DNA of 5,507 bases from Spirochaeta sp. Lineage in GTDB: Bacteria > Spirochaetota > Spirochaetia > Spirochaetales_E > Spirochaetaceae_B. Positions within the stretch are counted from its first letter, which is position 1. Each line of letters opens with the position of its first letter. Positions 1 through 5,460 of this stretch are shown here, in pieces. The notes under the pieces are model-generated. The model did no database searches. It was not told the DNA's origin and was given only the letters and a program-made list of their open reading frames with translations. The stretch spans positions 1 through 5,507 of the forward strand of contig JAUUYD010000183.1 of the NCBI GenBank assembly GCA_030590585.1, read 5' to 3'. The position numbers and the translations under genes are program-made.

Positions 1-236
1 AGACTCATCCCTCGGCGAGGCCGAAGCCCCTTTCATCTTCCGGCCAAAGCCAAAAGATCTTATTCGGTATTACCCCATGTTTCCATGAGCTATCCCCAAC
101 CAATAGGTAGATCATCTACGCGTTACTCACCCGTTCGCCACTCTCAAGTAGTGCAAGCACTACTCTACCGTTCGACTTGCATGCTTAAAACGCGCCGCCA
201 GCGTTCGTTCTGAGCCAGGATCAAACTCTCCATGAT
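1..236 (-). rRNA. 16S ribosomal RNA, 5' end (partial)
   Basis: Read on the minus strand, this is the first ~236 nt of 16S rRNA, the RNA core of the small ribosomal subunit. The universal 5' stretch AGAGTTTGATCCTGGCTCAG lies at 229-210. Counting it as E. coli positions 8-27 puts the mature 5' end near 236. Further in are GAACGAACGCTGGCGGCGCG, the V1 hairpin (GTAGTGCTTGCACTAC core), GGGTGAGTAACGCG and the V2 arm ending GGGATGAGTCT. The sequence after GGCGGCGCG, TTTTAAGCATGCAAGTCGAA, is typical of Spirochaetota. The rest of the gene lies beyond the left edge, so nothing can be said about 23S or 5S. The 5' end is placed by homology and could be off by a few bases. Confidence 0.97.
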
Positions 237-242
237 ATAATA

Positions 243-266
243 AGCGCCTCGAAAGGCGCTCTTTTT
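243..266 (+). terminator. hairpin beside the 16S 5' end; terminator-like on the + strand only
   Basis: AGCGCCT (243-249) and AGGCGCT (254-260) form a perfect 7 bp stem with a 4-base loop. On the + strand it is followed by C and five T (261-266), the layout of an intrinsic terminator. It would stop transcription running antisense out of the rRNA gene. On the minus strand, the rRNA direction, the loop is TTCG and no U-run follows, so rRNA synthesis should pass. In that direction it would sit 7 bases before the mature 16S end and may instead guide 5' processing. The stem is certain; either role is inference. Confidence 0.45.
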
Positions 267-362
267 ACCAAGATTAAGTTCGCCGCCTCTTGACCCTACA
301 TAAGTAAGTCCAAGTCGCGGCTTCTTCTAAGTCCTTAGATTCCCGACATTCATCTGGCTATC

Positions 363-384
363 AACCACCTCATAAAAGGCGGTT
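363..384 (-). other. hairpin in rrn leader
   Basis: On the minus strand AACCGCC (384-378) pairs with GGTGGTT (369-363) through one G-U pair, leaving the 8-base loop TTTTATGA. No U-run follows, so it is not a terminator. It is probably a structural or processing element of the leader RNA. The function is unknown. Confidence 0.4.
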
Positions 385-502
385 CTAATCGCCCATAAAC
401 TGCTTGTACACAGTCCATGCGCGTGGTCTCTTTCTTCCCTTCCCTATTCCATAATCAGTATCGTAACCAAGACAATGCCTTAATGTACAATCCTGAATAT
501 TC

Positions 503-538
503 TGTTAAAGAACCTTAAAGTCGATATTCAAGTATCAA
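503..538 (-). promoter_or_regulatory. rRNA antitermination site (boxB-like hairpin plus boxA)
   Basis: On the minus strand GGTTCTTTAACA (514-503) closely matches the E. coli boxA TGCTCTTTAACA. This RNA element is bound by NusB and NusE (ribosomal protein S10) to make RNA polymerase resistant to Rho-dependent termination in rrn operons. Six bases upstream, TTGATA and TATCGA (538-533 and 526-521) can form a 6 bp stem with one G-U pair and the loop CTTGAA, in the usual boxB position and order. It lies about 37 nt downstream of the predicted start. boxA is clear; the boxB call is weaker because the stem is AT-rich. Confidence 0.82.
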
Positions 539-581
539 CCGTCGGCTGCAGCATCAACGTTCCCGTCGAAGCGCGAGGAGC

Positions 582-610
582 AATTTACCGATGCTGACCA
601 AAAGTGTCAA
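582..610 (-). promoter_or_regulatory. rrn operon promoter (sigma70-type)
   Basis: On the minus strand a perfect -35 TTGACA (610-605) is followed by a 17 bp spacer and the -10 TAAATT (587-582). The region after the -10 reads GCTCCTCGCGC, a GC-rich discriminator of the kind linked to growth-rate and stringent control at rRNA promoters. A run of seven A on this strand (629-623), about a dozen bases upstream of the -35, could act as an UP element. The predicted start is about 574-575. The position upstream of 16S and boxA supports the call. Regulation is inferred from family knowledge, not seen. Confidence 0.88.
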
Positions 611-646
611 GCACATCGCTGATTTTTTTACGAATCTACAGGTAAT

Positions 647-675
647 TTGACTCCAAACCACCATCCCAATAAAAT
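647..675 (+). promoter_or_regulatory. promoter of the tandem zinc-module gene
   Basis: TTGACT (647-652), a 17 bp spacer and TAAAAT (670-675) match the sigma70 consensus at five of six bases in each box. Transcription should start at about 680-684, on or immediately before the ATG at 684. It is divergent from the rrn promoter, and 36 bp separate the two -35 boxes, so the two may influence each other. Confidence 0.7.
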
Positions 676-683
676 CACAATGA

Positions 684-941
684 ATGAAAGATAAAAACCA
701 GGTTGAATATCAGCGTTGCTATACCTGCGGTAAGTGGCATCCTGTTGTTGGGACGTATTCCGAAAGGTTCTGTTCAAGAGAATGTGCACAGTCTTTTCAA
801 CGCTGCCCCGTATGCGGTGAATATTTTGACAAGAACTCATTCAGTCAGGATGGTTTTTGTTCCGCTGAGTGTGCGGGTATCGACGGGAAGGACAGACCGG
901 AAATAATCACAGAACTGGAGTCTGATCCGGAAACAAGCTGA
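684..941 (+). CDS. small protein with two tandem YacG/FCS-like zinc modules
   Basis: This 85-residue protein is built from a duplicated four-cysteine unit: C12-x2-C15-x14-C30-x3-C34, then C41-x2-C44-x14-C59-x3-C63. Every cysteine is repeated exactly 29 residues later, and both copies share CxxCG and FCSxECA. This resembles treble-clef zinc binders such as YacG (CPxCG, then FCSxRC) and FCS/MYM fingers. Each unit probably binds one zinc. The acidic tail (residues 66-85) is likely disordered. There is no signal peptide, so it should be cytoplasmic. The start at 684 is the first ATG after an in-frame TGA at 681-683. It has no Shine-Dalgarno sequence, but a good promoter places the transcript start at about the ATG, so translation is probably leaderless. 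Partner and function (nucleic acid, ribosome or protein binding) are unknown. Its place beside the rrn promoter is suggestive only. Its 3' end is 6 bp from the convergent TPR gene. Confidence 0.82.
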   Translation: MKDKNQVEYQRCYTCGKWHPVVGTYSERFCSRECAQSFQRCPVCGEYFDKNSFSQDGFCSAECAGIDGKDRPEIITELESDPETS

Positions 942-947
942 AAATAA

Positions 948-1850
948 TTATCCTTCAGACAACAGCTTCCTGACAGCTGATCGGATAGCCGGCGGAGAAC
1001 CGATTAACATCTCTTCAAATGCCTCTTCGTCTGAGAAACCTTCACTGAGAGCAGTATCAAGAGCCTTAAGCCCCCCCTCATAATCACCGAGGTTTACCAG
1101 TCTGAGACGAGCGATATACCACCAGTCCTCAGCTGTGTCTGTATTCTTCGTATCGATAAGTTTCAGTCTGAACTCAATTGAGTCATGAAACCGGCCGGTT
1201 TCTTCAGCTGTTCTGCAGGCACCGGATAATGCTTCCTGTTTTGCCGGATTCCGAACCAGCACATTGTTGTAGATTTCAAAGGCCTCTTCATCACGTTCAG
1301 CCAACTCCAAAGTTCGTGCCAGATCCATACGCGTTTCGGTATTTTCATCCATTTTCAGAAGAAAACGCCGCATTTCAACAGCCTCTCCAGGCCGGCCAAT
1401 AGCCTCATAGACTTCACAAGCTCCAAGCAGAGCATCAGCATCTCCGGGAGAAATGATGAGAACAGACTTATAATAATCGAGGGATGCCTGCGCCCTTCCG
1501 CTATTCCAGGCCGTCCAGGCCATAGCCCGCAGCACTTTCAGATTTCGCGGATCCCGTTGGTTCAGGGAATGAAGATGCTCAAGCGCCTCATCGCTGCGTT
1601 TCAGCTCAACAAGGGTTAATGCAAGATTGTATGTTGCCGCAGCCATTTCAGGCTCATGTTGTAACGCCAGCTGATAGGCTGACAGGGCGTCTTCATACAT
1701 ACCGGCTTCACGATATGTATTCCCTTCATTGTAAGCCTGAGCGGCCCGCTCTTCTCTGGAACTCCAGGTACGGCAGCCCCCCCCGGTAGCAAGAGCGGCA
1801 GCAGAAACGATTAATAGAATTCGATATCGCCAGCTGCTTCGCGGGGTCAT
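948..1850 (-). CDS. TPR-repeat protein, predicted lipoprotein
   Basis: This is a 300-residue envelope protein of unknown specific role, probably a protein-protein scaffold. The N-terminus has arginines at 4, 8 and 10, a hydrophobic stretch at 11-22 and then LATGGGC, with Cys26 as the likely lipidated residue. The triple glycine departs from the usual L-x-x-C lipobox, but spirochaete lipoboxes are relaxed. About six or seven TPR units of ~34 residues follow, roughly at 35-68, 69-102, 103-136, 137-169, 170-203, 204-236 and a weaker one at 238-272. Examples are the AYNEGNTYREAG, ATYNLALTLVEL and MDLARTLELAERD helices. The ATG overlaps the stop of the upstream UPRTase gene in ATGA, which implies translational coupling and explains the lack of a well-spaced ribosome binding site. 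A run of eight G encodes residues 23-25 and a run of seven G lies near residues 259-260; both are possible slippage points. TPR and signal calls are firm; lipidation is likely. Confidence 0.88.
   Translation of the reverse strand: MTPRSSWRYRILLIVSAAALATGGGCRTWSSREERAAQAYNEGNTYREAGMYEDALSAYQLALQHEPEMAAATYNLALTLVELKRSDEALEHLHSLNQRDPRNLKVLRAMAWTAWNSGRAQASLDYYKSVLIISPGDADALLGACEVYEAIGRPGEAVEMRRFLLKMDENTETRMDLARTLELAERDEEAFEIYNNVLVRNPAKQEALSGACRTAEETGRFHDSIEFRLKLIDTKNTDTAEDWWYIARLRLVNLGDYEGGLKALDTALSEGFSDEEAFEEMLIGSPPAIRSAVRKLLSEG
1071..1077 (-). repeat. poly-G tract (7 G) near the 3' end of the TPR gene
   Basis: The coding strand reads GAG GGG GGG CTT, giving seven G across the codons for Glu258, Gly259 and Gly260. 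Slippage here would change only the last ~40 residues. It is shorter than the lipobox tract and may be chance. Confidence 0.4.
1777..1784 (-). repeat. poly-G tract (8 G) at the lipobox of the TPR gene
   Basis: On the coding strand the codons read ACC GGG GGG GGC TGC: eight G in a row, ending immediately before the codon of the predicted lipidated Cys26. Gain of one G would shift into a frame that stops at TGA 1728-1726, leaving a short peptide. Poly-G runs of this size are known phase-variation sites in Treponema pallidum. Whether this one varies is inference. Confidence 0.6.
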
Positions 1851-2914
1851 CCCCCGAGCACCGTCCGTTCAACTTCTCGAACCTGTGCTCTGTATAGTGA
1901 TGCCAGATTTGCACCATAATCAGCCACCAGCTGAATCATACTCCTTGGATACTCCCCATCAGTTCCATTGATACGGTCGCCGGCATCTCCAAGCCCGGGC
2001 AGTATATAGGCGACATCATTCAGAACCGGGTCCATCCATAGAGTATAAACATCAACATTTTCAATTGAACGCACAATCTGAAGAGACCCCTGCAGAGCCG
2101 CGATAACATTTAATGCCTTGATAGATTTCGGCTTGATGCCTTGATCCAGAAGATATTTAACTATGGTGACCAGGCTCCCGCCGGTGGCGTTCATCGGATC
2201 AGCAAAGACAAGGTTTTTTCCGTCCAGGGATTCAAGGTCAAAATAGGACATATCCAAATCCAGAATATATTCCATATCATCTTTGGTCTTTGAATCATCC
2301 CTTTTAATCCTGAACAGGGCAAAGGGAGTGACATTGCCGGTTGAGCTGTATTCCTGTACTTCCTTACTTAAAATCATGGAAGGCAGCAGAGCTCCCCGGA
2401 GCATTACGCACATCACAGTGTCTTTTATCAGCTCATCAACATCAGGAATCTTATGAACAGCATAATTCTGTACGGGATCTGTTACAGGGGTTTTTACCAC
2501 AAGATGATTTTTCAGGCTGTTTTCAGCTCCGCCCCATGCCAGATTGAACAGTAATTCATAAGCCCGCTGAATATAGTAAACAAACTCATCATTCCCGGTC
2601 CGGGCATCCCTGAGTTTAGCAATCAGCCGGGAAACCTCACCGTGCTTTATTGTGGGTGTCTCAAAACTGTAAACATGAAGATGCGGTTCGTCAGCGGTAA
2701 TTTCCTGCATGAACTTTCCCATCTTCTCATACAAACTGATTATTTTATCAGTTTCATTCTTTACCAGGGAGGGGTTTGACTCACCAGCCGCGAGAGTGCG
2801 GAATGAAGAAATGGCCTCATCATAATACTCGTGCATCCGGGAAATATTTCCCCGGTCAGTTTCTGTGAGATACCCGTCCAGATCCTCAGCTTTCAATACA
2901 ATGTTGTCACTCAT
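1847..2914 (-). CDS. upp: N-terminally extended uracil phosphoribosyltransferase homologue
   Basis: UPRTase makes UMP from uracil and PRPP in pyrimidine salvage, in the cytoplasm. The core spans about residues 78-320. It holds a PPi-loop equivalent, LRGA at 172-175, the PRPP-binding motif DPMNATGGS at 239-247 (usual form DPMLATGGS) and the uracil-binding signature YILPGLGDAGDR at 303-314 followed by INGT. At 355 residues it is far longer than the common ~208. There are ~75 extra N-terminal residues, predicted helical and of no family I recognise, a slightly longer core and a tail at 320-355. The usual LRAG loop reads LRGA, so specificity or catalysis may differ; the symbol denotes homology. 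The start is well supported by AAAGGA (2926-2921), 6 bases before the ATG, and a promoter just upstream. The stop overlaps the TPR gene by 4 bp, so the two are one operon. Confidence 0.85.
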   Translation of the reverse strand: MSDNIVLKAEDLDGYLTETDRGNISRMHEYYDEAISSFRTLAAGESNPSLVKNETDKIISLYEKMGKFMQEITADEPHLHVYSFETPTIKHGEVSRLIAKLRDARTGNDEFVYYIQRAYELLFNLAWGGAENSLKNHLVVKTPVTDPVQNYAVHKIPDVDELIKDTVMCVMLRGALLPSMILSKEVQEYSSTGNVTPFALFRIKRDDSKTKDDMEYILDLDMSYFDLESLDGKNLVFADPMNATGGSLVTIVKYLLDQGIKPKSIKALNVIAALQGSLQIVRSIENVDVYTLWMDPVLNDVAYILPGLGDAGDRINGTDGEYPRSMIQLVADYGANLASLYRAQVREVERTVLGG

Positions 2915-2946
2915 GACTTGTCCTTTACATTACAGTCTCACCGGCA

Positions 2947-2976
2947 ATTATAGACTGATACATTCAGGATGGTCGA
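2947..2976 (-). promoter_or_regulatory. promoter of the UPRTase-TPR operon
   Basis: On the minus strand a perfect -10 TATAAT (2952-2947) is preceded, 18 bp away, by TCGACC (2976-2971), which matches four of six bases of the -35. The predicted start at about 2940 gives a ~26 nt leader that contains AAAGGA, 6 bases before the UPRTase ATG. The rest of the 168 bp spacer (2915-3082) shows no attenuator or convincing terminator. Confidence 0.65.
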
Positions 2977-3082
2977 CGGGGGATTTTTCCCACTTTGCCA
3001 TGTTTCCAGTATACCCTGATTTTCTTACAGCAGTGCCTTCAGGACATGACCACCACCAAGGGCGATGGATTTCCGAACCGCA

Positions 3083-3877
3083 TTAAAAACCAAAGCCTCC
3101 GCTGATGCTTATTACCAATGCACGCTGACCGTCATCCAGAAGATCGGCTCCGACAACATCAATAATCATATTGAATTTACCTCCCTTAAAAGGGTGTATC
3201 CGCACACCGGTGTTAAACGCGCCGCGGCTGTTGGCATTTATACCACTACCTGTAACCACATATGAGAAGTTGGAAAAATCGGTAATCCAGTAAACAAAAT
3301 CTTTAAAGGTGTTCGGGAACAGAGTCATGGAAAAACCCATCCCGTAAACGAACTGACTGCTGAAATCACTCCGATTCAAAAACTGCCACCCGATAGTAGC
3401 CGTAGTAACCGCGGGCATTTTGAAGAAGTTTCCACCGTAGGTCATCGCCAGATAAACTTTCCCACTGTTTCCAGCCATACTGAAGTTATTATTCAGAAAC
3501 TCAAAATCCCCTCCCAGAGCCATGGCTGCGCCGCCATCCTTGAAAAGTTGAAATTTCCCCCCGACAACAAAATTTTTCATGCCGACACCATTGCTGCCGA
3601 ATTGGACAAGTCCATAGATTTCCGCTTTCTGAAAAAGACTGAAAGAGAAACGCGGCAGGTTATCTAAATTCCCCTGACCACCCCAGACAAATCCATAACC
3701 GATATCCAAACCGAATTTTGTATTTTCCCAGCCGATACGGGCATCAGGAACGATAATAAGTCCGGTTGCCCCATTGAGAGTCATACCGTTAACCGCTCCG
3801 GCGGTGGTACTCTGGGACATGAGTGCGGACAAGATGACAAAGCTCAGGAGAAACAGGACCAATAGACGTTTTTTCAT
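3083..3877 (-). CDS. secreted protein, likely outer-membrane beta-barrel
   Basis: This is a 264-residue protein. It has a clear signal peptide: MKKR, a hydrophobic core at 5-20 and a likely cut after A26-G27-A28. The mature part is rich in glycine, aromatic residues and alternating hydrophobic stretches (for example KFGLDIGYGFVWG and FSMTLFPNTF). It ends SISGGFGF with a terminal Phe, as expected for a barrel inserted by the BAM machinery. The beginning, GATGLIIVPDARIGWE (36-51), recalls the first strand of several spirochaete and YjbH-like barrels, but I cannot name the family. The frame stays open upstream to 4144, but ATG 3877 is chosen because it gives the signal peptide directly and has AGGGAG 6 bases upstream. 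It diverges from the Omp85-like gene across 284 bp. No terminator is seen after the TAA, so some read-through into the UPRTase operon is possible. Confidence 0.82.
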   Translation of the reverse strand: MKKRLLVLFLLSFVILSALMSQSTTAGAVNGMTLNGATGLIIVPDARIGWENTKFGLDIGYGFVWGGQGNLDNLPRFSFSLFQKAEIYGLVQFGSNGVGMKNFVVGGKFQLFKDGGAAMALGGDFEFLNNNFSMAGNSGKVYLAMTYGGNFFKMPAVTTATIGWQFLNRSDFSSQFVYGMGFSMTLFPNTFKDFVYWITDFSNFSYVVTGSGINANSRGAFNTGVRIHPFKGGKFNMIIDVVGADLLDDGQRALVISISGGFGF

Positions 3878-3883
3878 TACTGA

Positions 3884-3889
3884 CTCCCT
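3884..3889 (-). promoter_or_regulatory. ribosome binding site that sets the start at 3877
   Basis: AGGGAG on the minus strand, followed by the 6-base spacer TCAGTA and ATG. It decides against the 89-codon upstream extension of the same open frame to 4144. Confidence 0.7.
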
Positions 3890-3909
3890 GGAAAAGACTA
3901 CTACATATA

Positions 3910-3937
3910 AGGATATGCAAGGTTCACTCTTATGCAA
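3910..3937 (-). promoter_or_regulatory. possible promoter of the beta-barrel gene
   Basis: On the minus strand TTGCAT (3937-3932), a 16 bp spacer and TATCCT (3915-3910) each match four of six consensus bases. It is the best candidate in the region, 33 bases before the ATG, but modest. It coincides with an 8 bp direct repeat CTTGCATA (3938-3931 and 3921-3914), so the resemblance may reflect a binding site rather than a promoter. Confidence 0.35.
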
Positions 3938-3938
3938 G
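3914..3938. repeat. 8 bp direct repeat, 17 bp period, in the divergent spacer
   Basis: TATGCAAG occurs at 3914-3921 and 3931-3938, an exact repeat with 17 bp from start to start. It overlaps the possible promoter of the leftward gene. A spacing near one and a half helical turns would put the copies on opposite faces of the DNA. The role is unknown. Confidence 0.4.
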
Positions 3939-4089
3939 TTTTCTAAAGTGACCTTTTGTCTATGGTGATTTCTGATTCGGGTTTCTTCAGCCCACTTGTC
4001 TCCTGACACTTGTTTTGCAGAAACGGAAACAGAAATATGAAATTTAAATTGGCTAAGAGCGGAGGGCATATTGGGTTTCCGGCTCAATG

Positions 4090-4120
4090 TTGAACCCGAC
4101 GTCCATAAAAGAGTTATACT
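4090..4120 (+). promoter_or_regulatory. possible promoter of the Omp85-like gene
   Basis: TTGAAC (4090-4095) and TATACT (4115-4120) each fit the sigma70 boxes well, but the 19 bp spacer is longer than ideal. The predicted start at about 4127 gives a ~35 nt leader that contains GAGGG (4148-4152), 9 bases before the ATG. TTATACT recurs at 4153-4159 between that site and the ATG. Confidence 0.45.
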
Positions 4121-4161
4121 TCTGATATATGCTTTTTTTCCCAATTCGAGGGTTATACTGA

Positions 4162-5448
4162 ATGATTCAAAACCGATTCCCTGCCGCCAAGGCGGTTATG
4201 CTCTGTCTCCTTTTAATGCTTCCGATTTTCAATCTCTTCGCGGAGGGCCCTGTCACCATCACCCTGATTGTCACAGAGATTGATGGAAAAACCAGGCGAA
4301 ACGCCCTGCTGAAAGAACTCATGATTCAAGAGGGCCGGGAATATGAAAGCCTGGCAATCCTGAAGAAACAAATAAATGCCCGAGTCCGGGATCTCAGGCG
4401 TCGACGTATTTTCAAGGAGTTTAAGCTGGAAATGAACGCCGATGATCCCGAGGCCATCGAAATATTCATCAGTCTGACCGACTCTTTCACACTGGTGCCT
4501 CGTCCAATGATTAAGTACTCATCGGACAGGGGCCTCACCCTGGGACTCAAGGTTAATTACTACAACGCCTTCGGGACACTCACCGATCAGATGTTCCAGG
4601 GATATTGGAGTCCGAACGAGATTCTCTTCGAGTTGGAAACTCAGAAAATTATTCTCGGTCCGCTGCATCTTGATGTGGCCTTAGAACAATTTGACGGCAC
4701 CACCCGCTACGGCGATCCGGTGGGAGATACTGTCGTAGAATACAGAAATTCCCGTACACAGTTATCCGCAACCCTGGACATACCGTTATCGGCAGGTCAT
4801 CCCTGGTCTTATAAGCTCACACCTCTGGTATCCTGGCTTTACGATTACCGCTTCGACTTTAATGACACGGGATATCTCGATACCCTGTTCATCAATAACG
4901 GATTCGCCCCGGGATTAGATCACGGACTCGTTACCGATCAGGTGAACTGGATCGGTAATTTCCGACACGGATTCTATTTTGATTTCATGAATAAAAACCT
5001 CTGGTACACCGAAACCGGCAATAGCGATATCTTTCTGGAATCGGATCTCAAGGCATACCTTCCACTGACTTCCTGGTTTGAGATTTCAGGCAGGCTCGGC
5101 GGGTTCTACGCAATCGACGGAATCCGGAAAAATGCCGGTGACCGGCTCCGGGGTGTCGTAGATTATATGACTCATGGTCAGTTTGGTACTTATTTCACGT
5201 TTCAGGCGAATTTCGAGTTGTTTCACATCCCGAACCTGTTCTCCCTGCATCTTAGGCCGTTCACCGATATCGGATATGTTTATTCACCACTTTGGGAGCA
5301 TGGTCCTGATTCCTGGGAATACTGCCTGGGGGCTACCGCGATTATCTACATAGACGCCATGCCCAGCCTGAATCTCAATATCGACTGGGGGTGGGATTTC
5401 AAACGGGGTATGCCTGAGCTAATTATCGATACCGTTCATTTTCTCTAA
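4162..5448 (+). CDS. Omp85-superfamily-like outer-membrane protein with one POTRA domain
   Basis: This is a 428-residue protein. Its signal peptide has Arg5 and Lys10, a hydrophobic core at 11-25 and a likely cut after Ala27 in NLFA-EGP. Residues ~31-106 look like one POTRA domain: a strand ITLIVTEIDG, Thr-rich turn, helices ending RDLRRRRIF and a closing strand IEIFISLTD. The rest (~110-428) is rich in aromatic beta strands and begins GLTLGLKVNYYNAFGT, like the first barrel strands of TamA and BamA. RLRG at 328-331, followed by a glycine and FELFHIP, fits the loop-6 (V/I)RG(F/Y) motif and next strand of Omp85 proteins. BamA has about five POTRAs and TamA three, so this is a minimal form. It may help insert proteins or move a substrate across the outer membrane; the exact role is unknown. 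The final residues are HFL, not the usual terminal Phe. Start ATG 4162 has GAGGG 9 bases upstream. A further gene follows after 12 bp. Confidence 0.8.
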   Translation: MIQNRFPAAKAVMLCLLLMLPIFNLFAEGPVTITLIVTEIDGKTRRNALLKELMIQEGREYESLAILKKQINARVRDLRRRRIFKEFKLEMNADDPEAIEIFISLTDSFTLVPRPMIKYSSDRGLTLGLKVNYYNAFGTLTDQMFQGYWSPNEILFELETQKIILGPLHLDVALEQFDGTTRYGDPVGDTVVEYRNSRTQLSATLDIPLSAGHPWSYKLTPLVSWLYDYRFDFNDTGYLDTLFINNGFAPGLDHGLVTDQVNWIGNFRHGFYFDFMNKNLWYTETGNSDIFLESDLKAYLPLTSWFEISGRLGGFYAIDGIRKNAGDRLRGVVDYMTHGQFGTYFTFQANFELFHIPNLFSLHLRPFTDIGYVYSPLWEHGPDSWEYCLGATAIIYIDAMPSLNLNIDWGWDFKRGMPELIIDTVHFL

Positions 5449-5460
5449 TTTCCTGGTAAT

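Larger units (their letters stand above)
237..575 (-). other. rRNA operon leader (transcribed spacer)
   Basis: This stretch of about 340 bases has no credible protein-coding gene. It lies between the predicted rrn transcription start (about 574-575) and the mature 16S 5' end, so it should be the transcribed leader removed during rRNA maturation. It holds, in transcription order, a boxB-like hairpin and boxA (538-503), a hairpin at 384-363, a small CTAAG/CTTAG inverted repeat at 338-327, and a 7 bp hairpin with a TTCG loop at 260-243 just before 16S. I found no second promoter in the leader that I would defend. The RNase III stem usually formed with the 3' spacer cannot be judged because that partner is outside the window. 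Confidence 0.8.

Noticed and set aside
258..269. GCTCTTTTTACC on the + strand, similar to a boxA
   Set aside because: It points away from the rRNA gene and is explained by the hairpin stem plus T-run; the true boxA is on the minus strand at 514-503.
628..840. 70-codon open frame on the minus strand opposite the zinc-module gene
   Set aside because: It overlaps the well-supported cysteine-rich gene and the rrn promoter region, has no ribosome binding site and shows no domain.
934..957. CTGAA/TTCAG inverted repeat between the convergent zinc and TPR genes, a possible two-way terminator
   Set aside because: Only 5 bp of stem with an 11-base AT-rich loop and no T-run; too weak to call.
2978..2993. 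GGGA/TCCC hairpin with a T-rich loop between the beta-barrel and UPRTase genes
   Set aside because: The stem is 4 bp and no U-run follows on either strand, so it is not a credible terminator.
2948..3001. 17-codon frame on the minus strand upstream of the UPRTase gene, a possible leader peptide
   Set aside because: No ribosome binding site, its stop lies inside the -10 box of the operon promoter, and no attenuator follows.
2865..3265. Two + strand open frames across the UPRTase start, the spacer and the end of the beta-barrel gene
   Set aside because: They lie opposite supported genes, lack ribosome binding sites and have no recognisable protein features.
3878..4144. In-frame 89-codon upstream extension of the beta-barrel gene
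   Set aside because: It would bury a perfect signal peptide at residue 90; the ATG at 3877 has its own ribosome binding site, and the extension looks like non-coding spacer.
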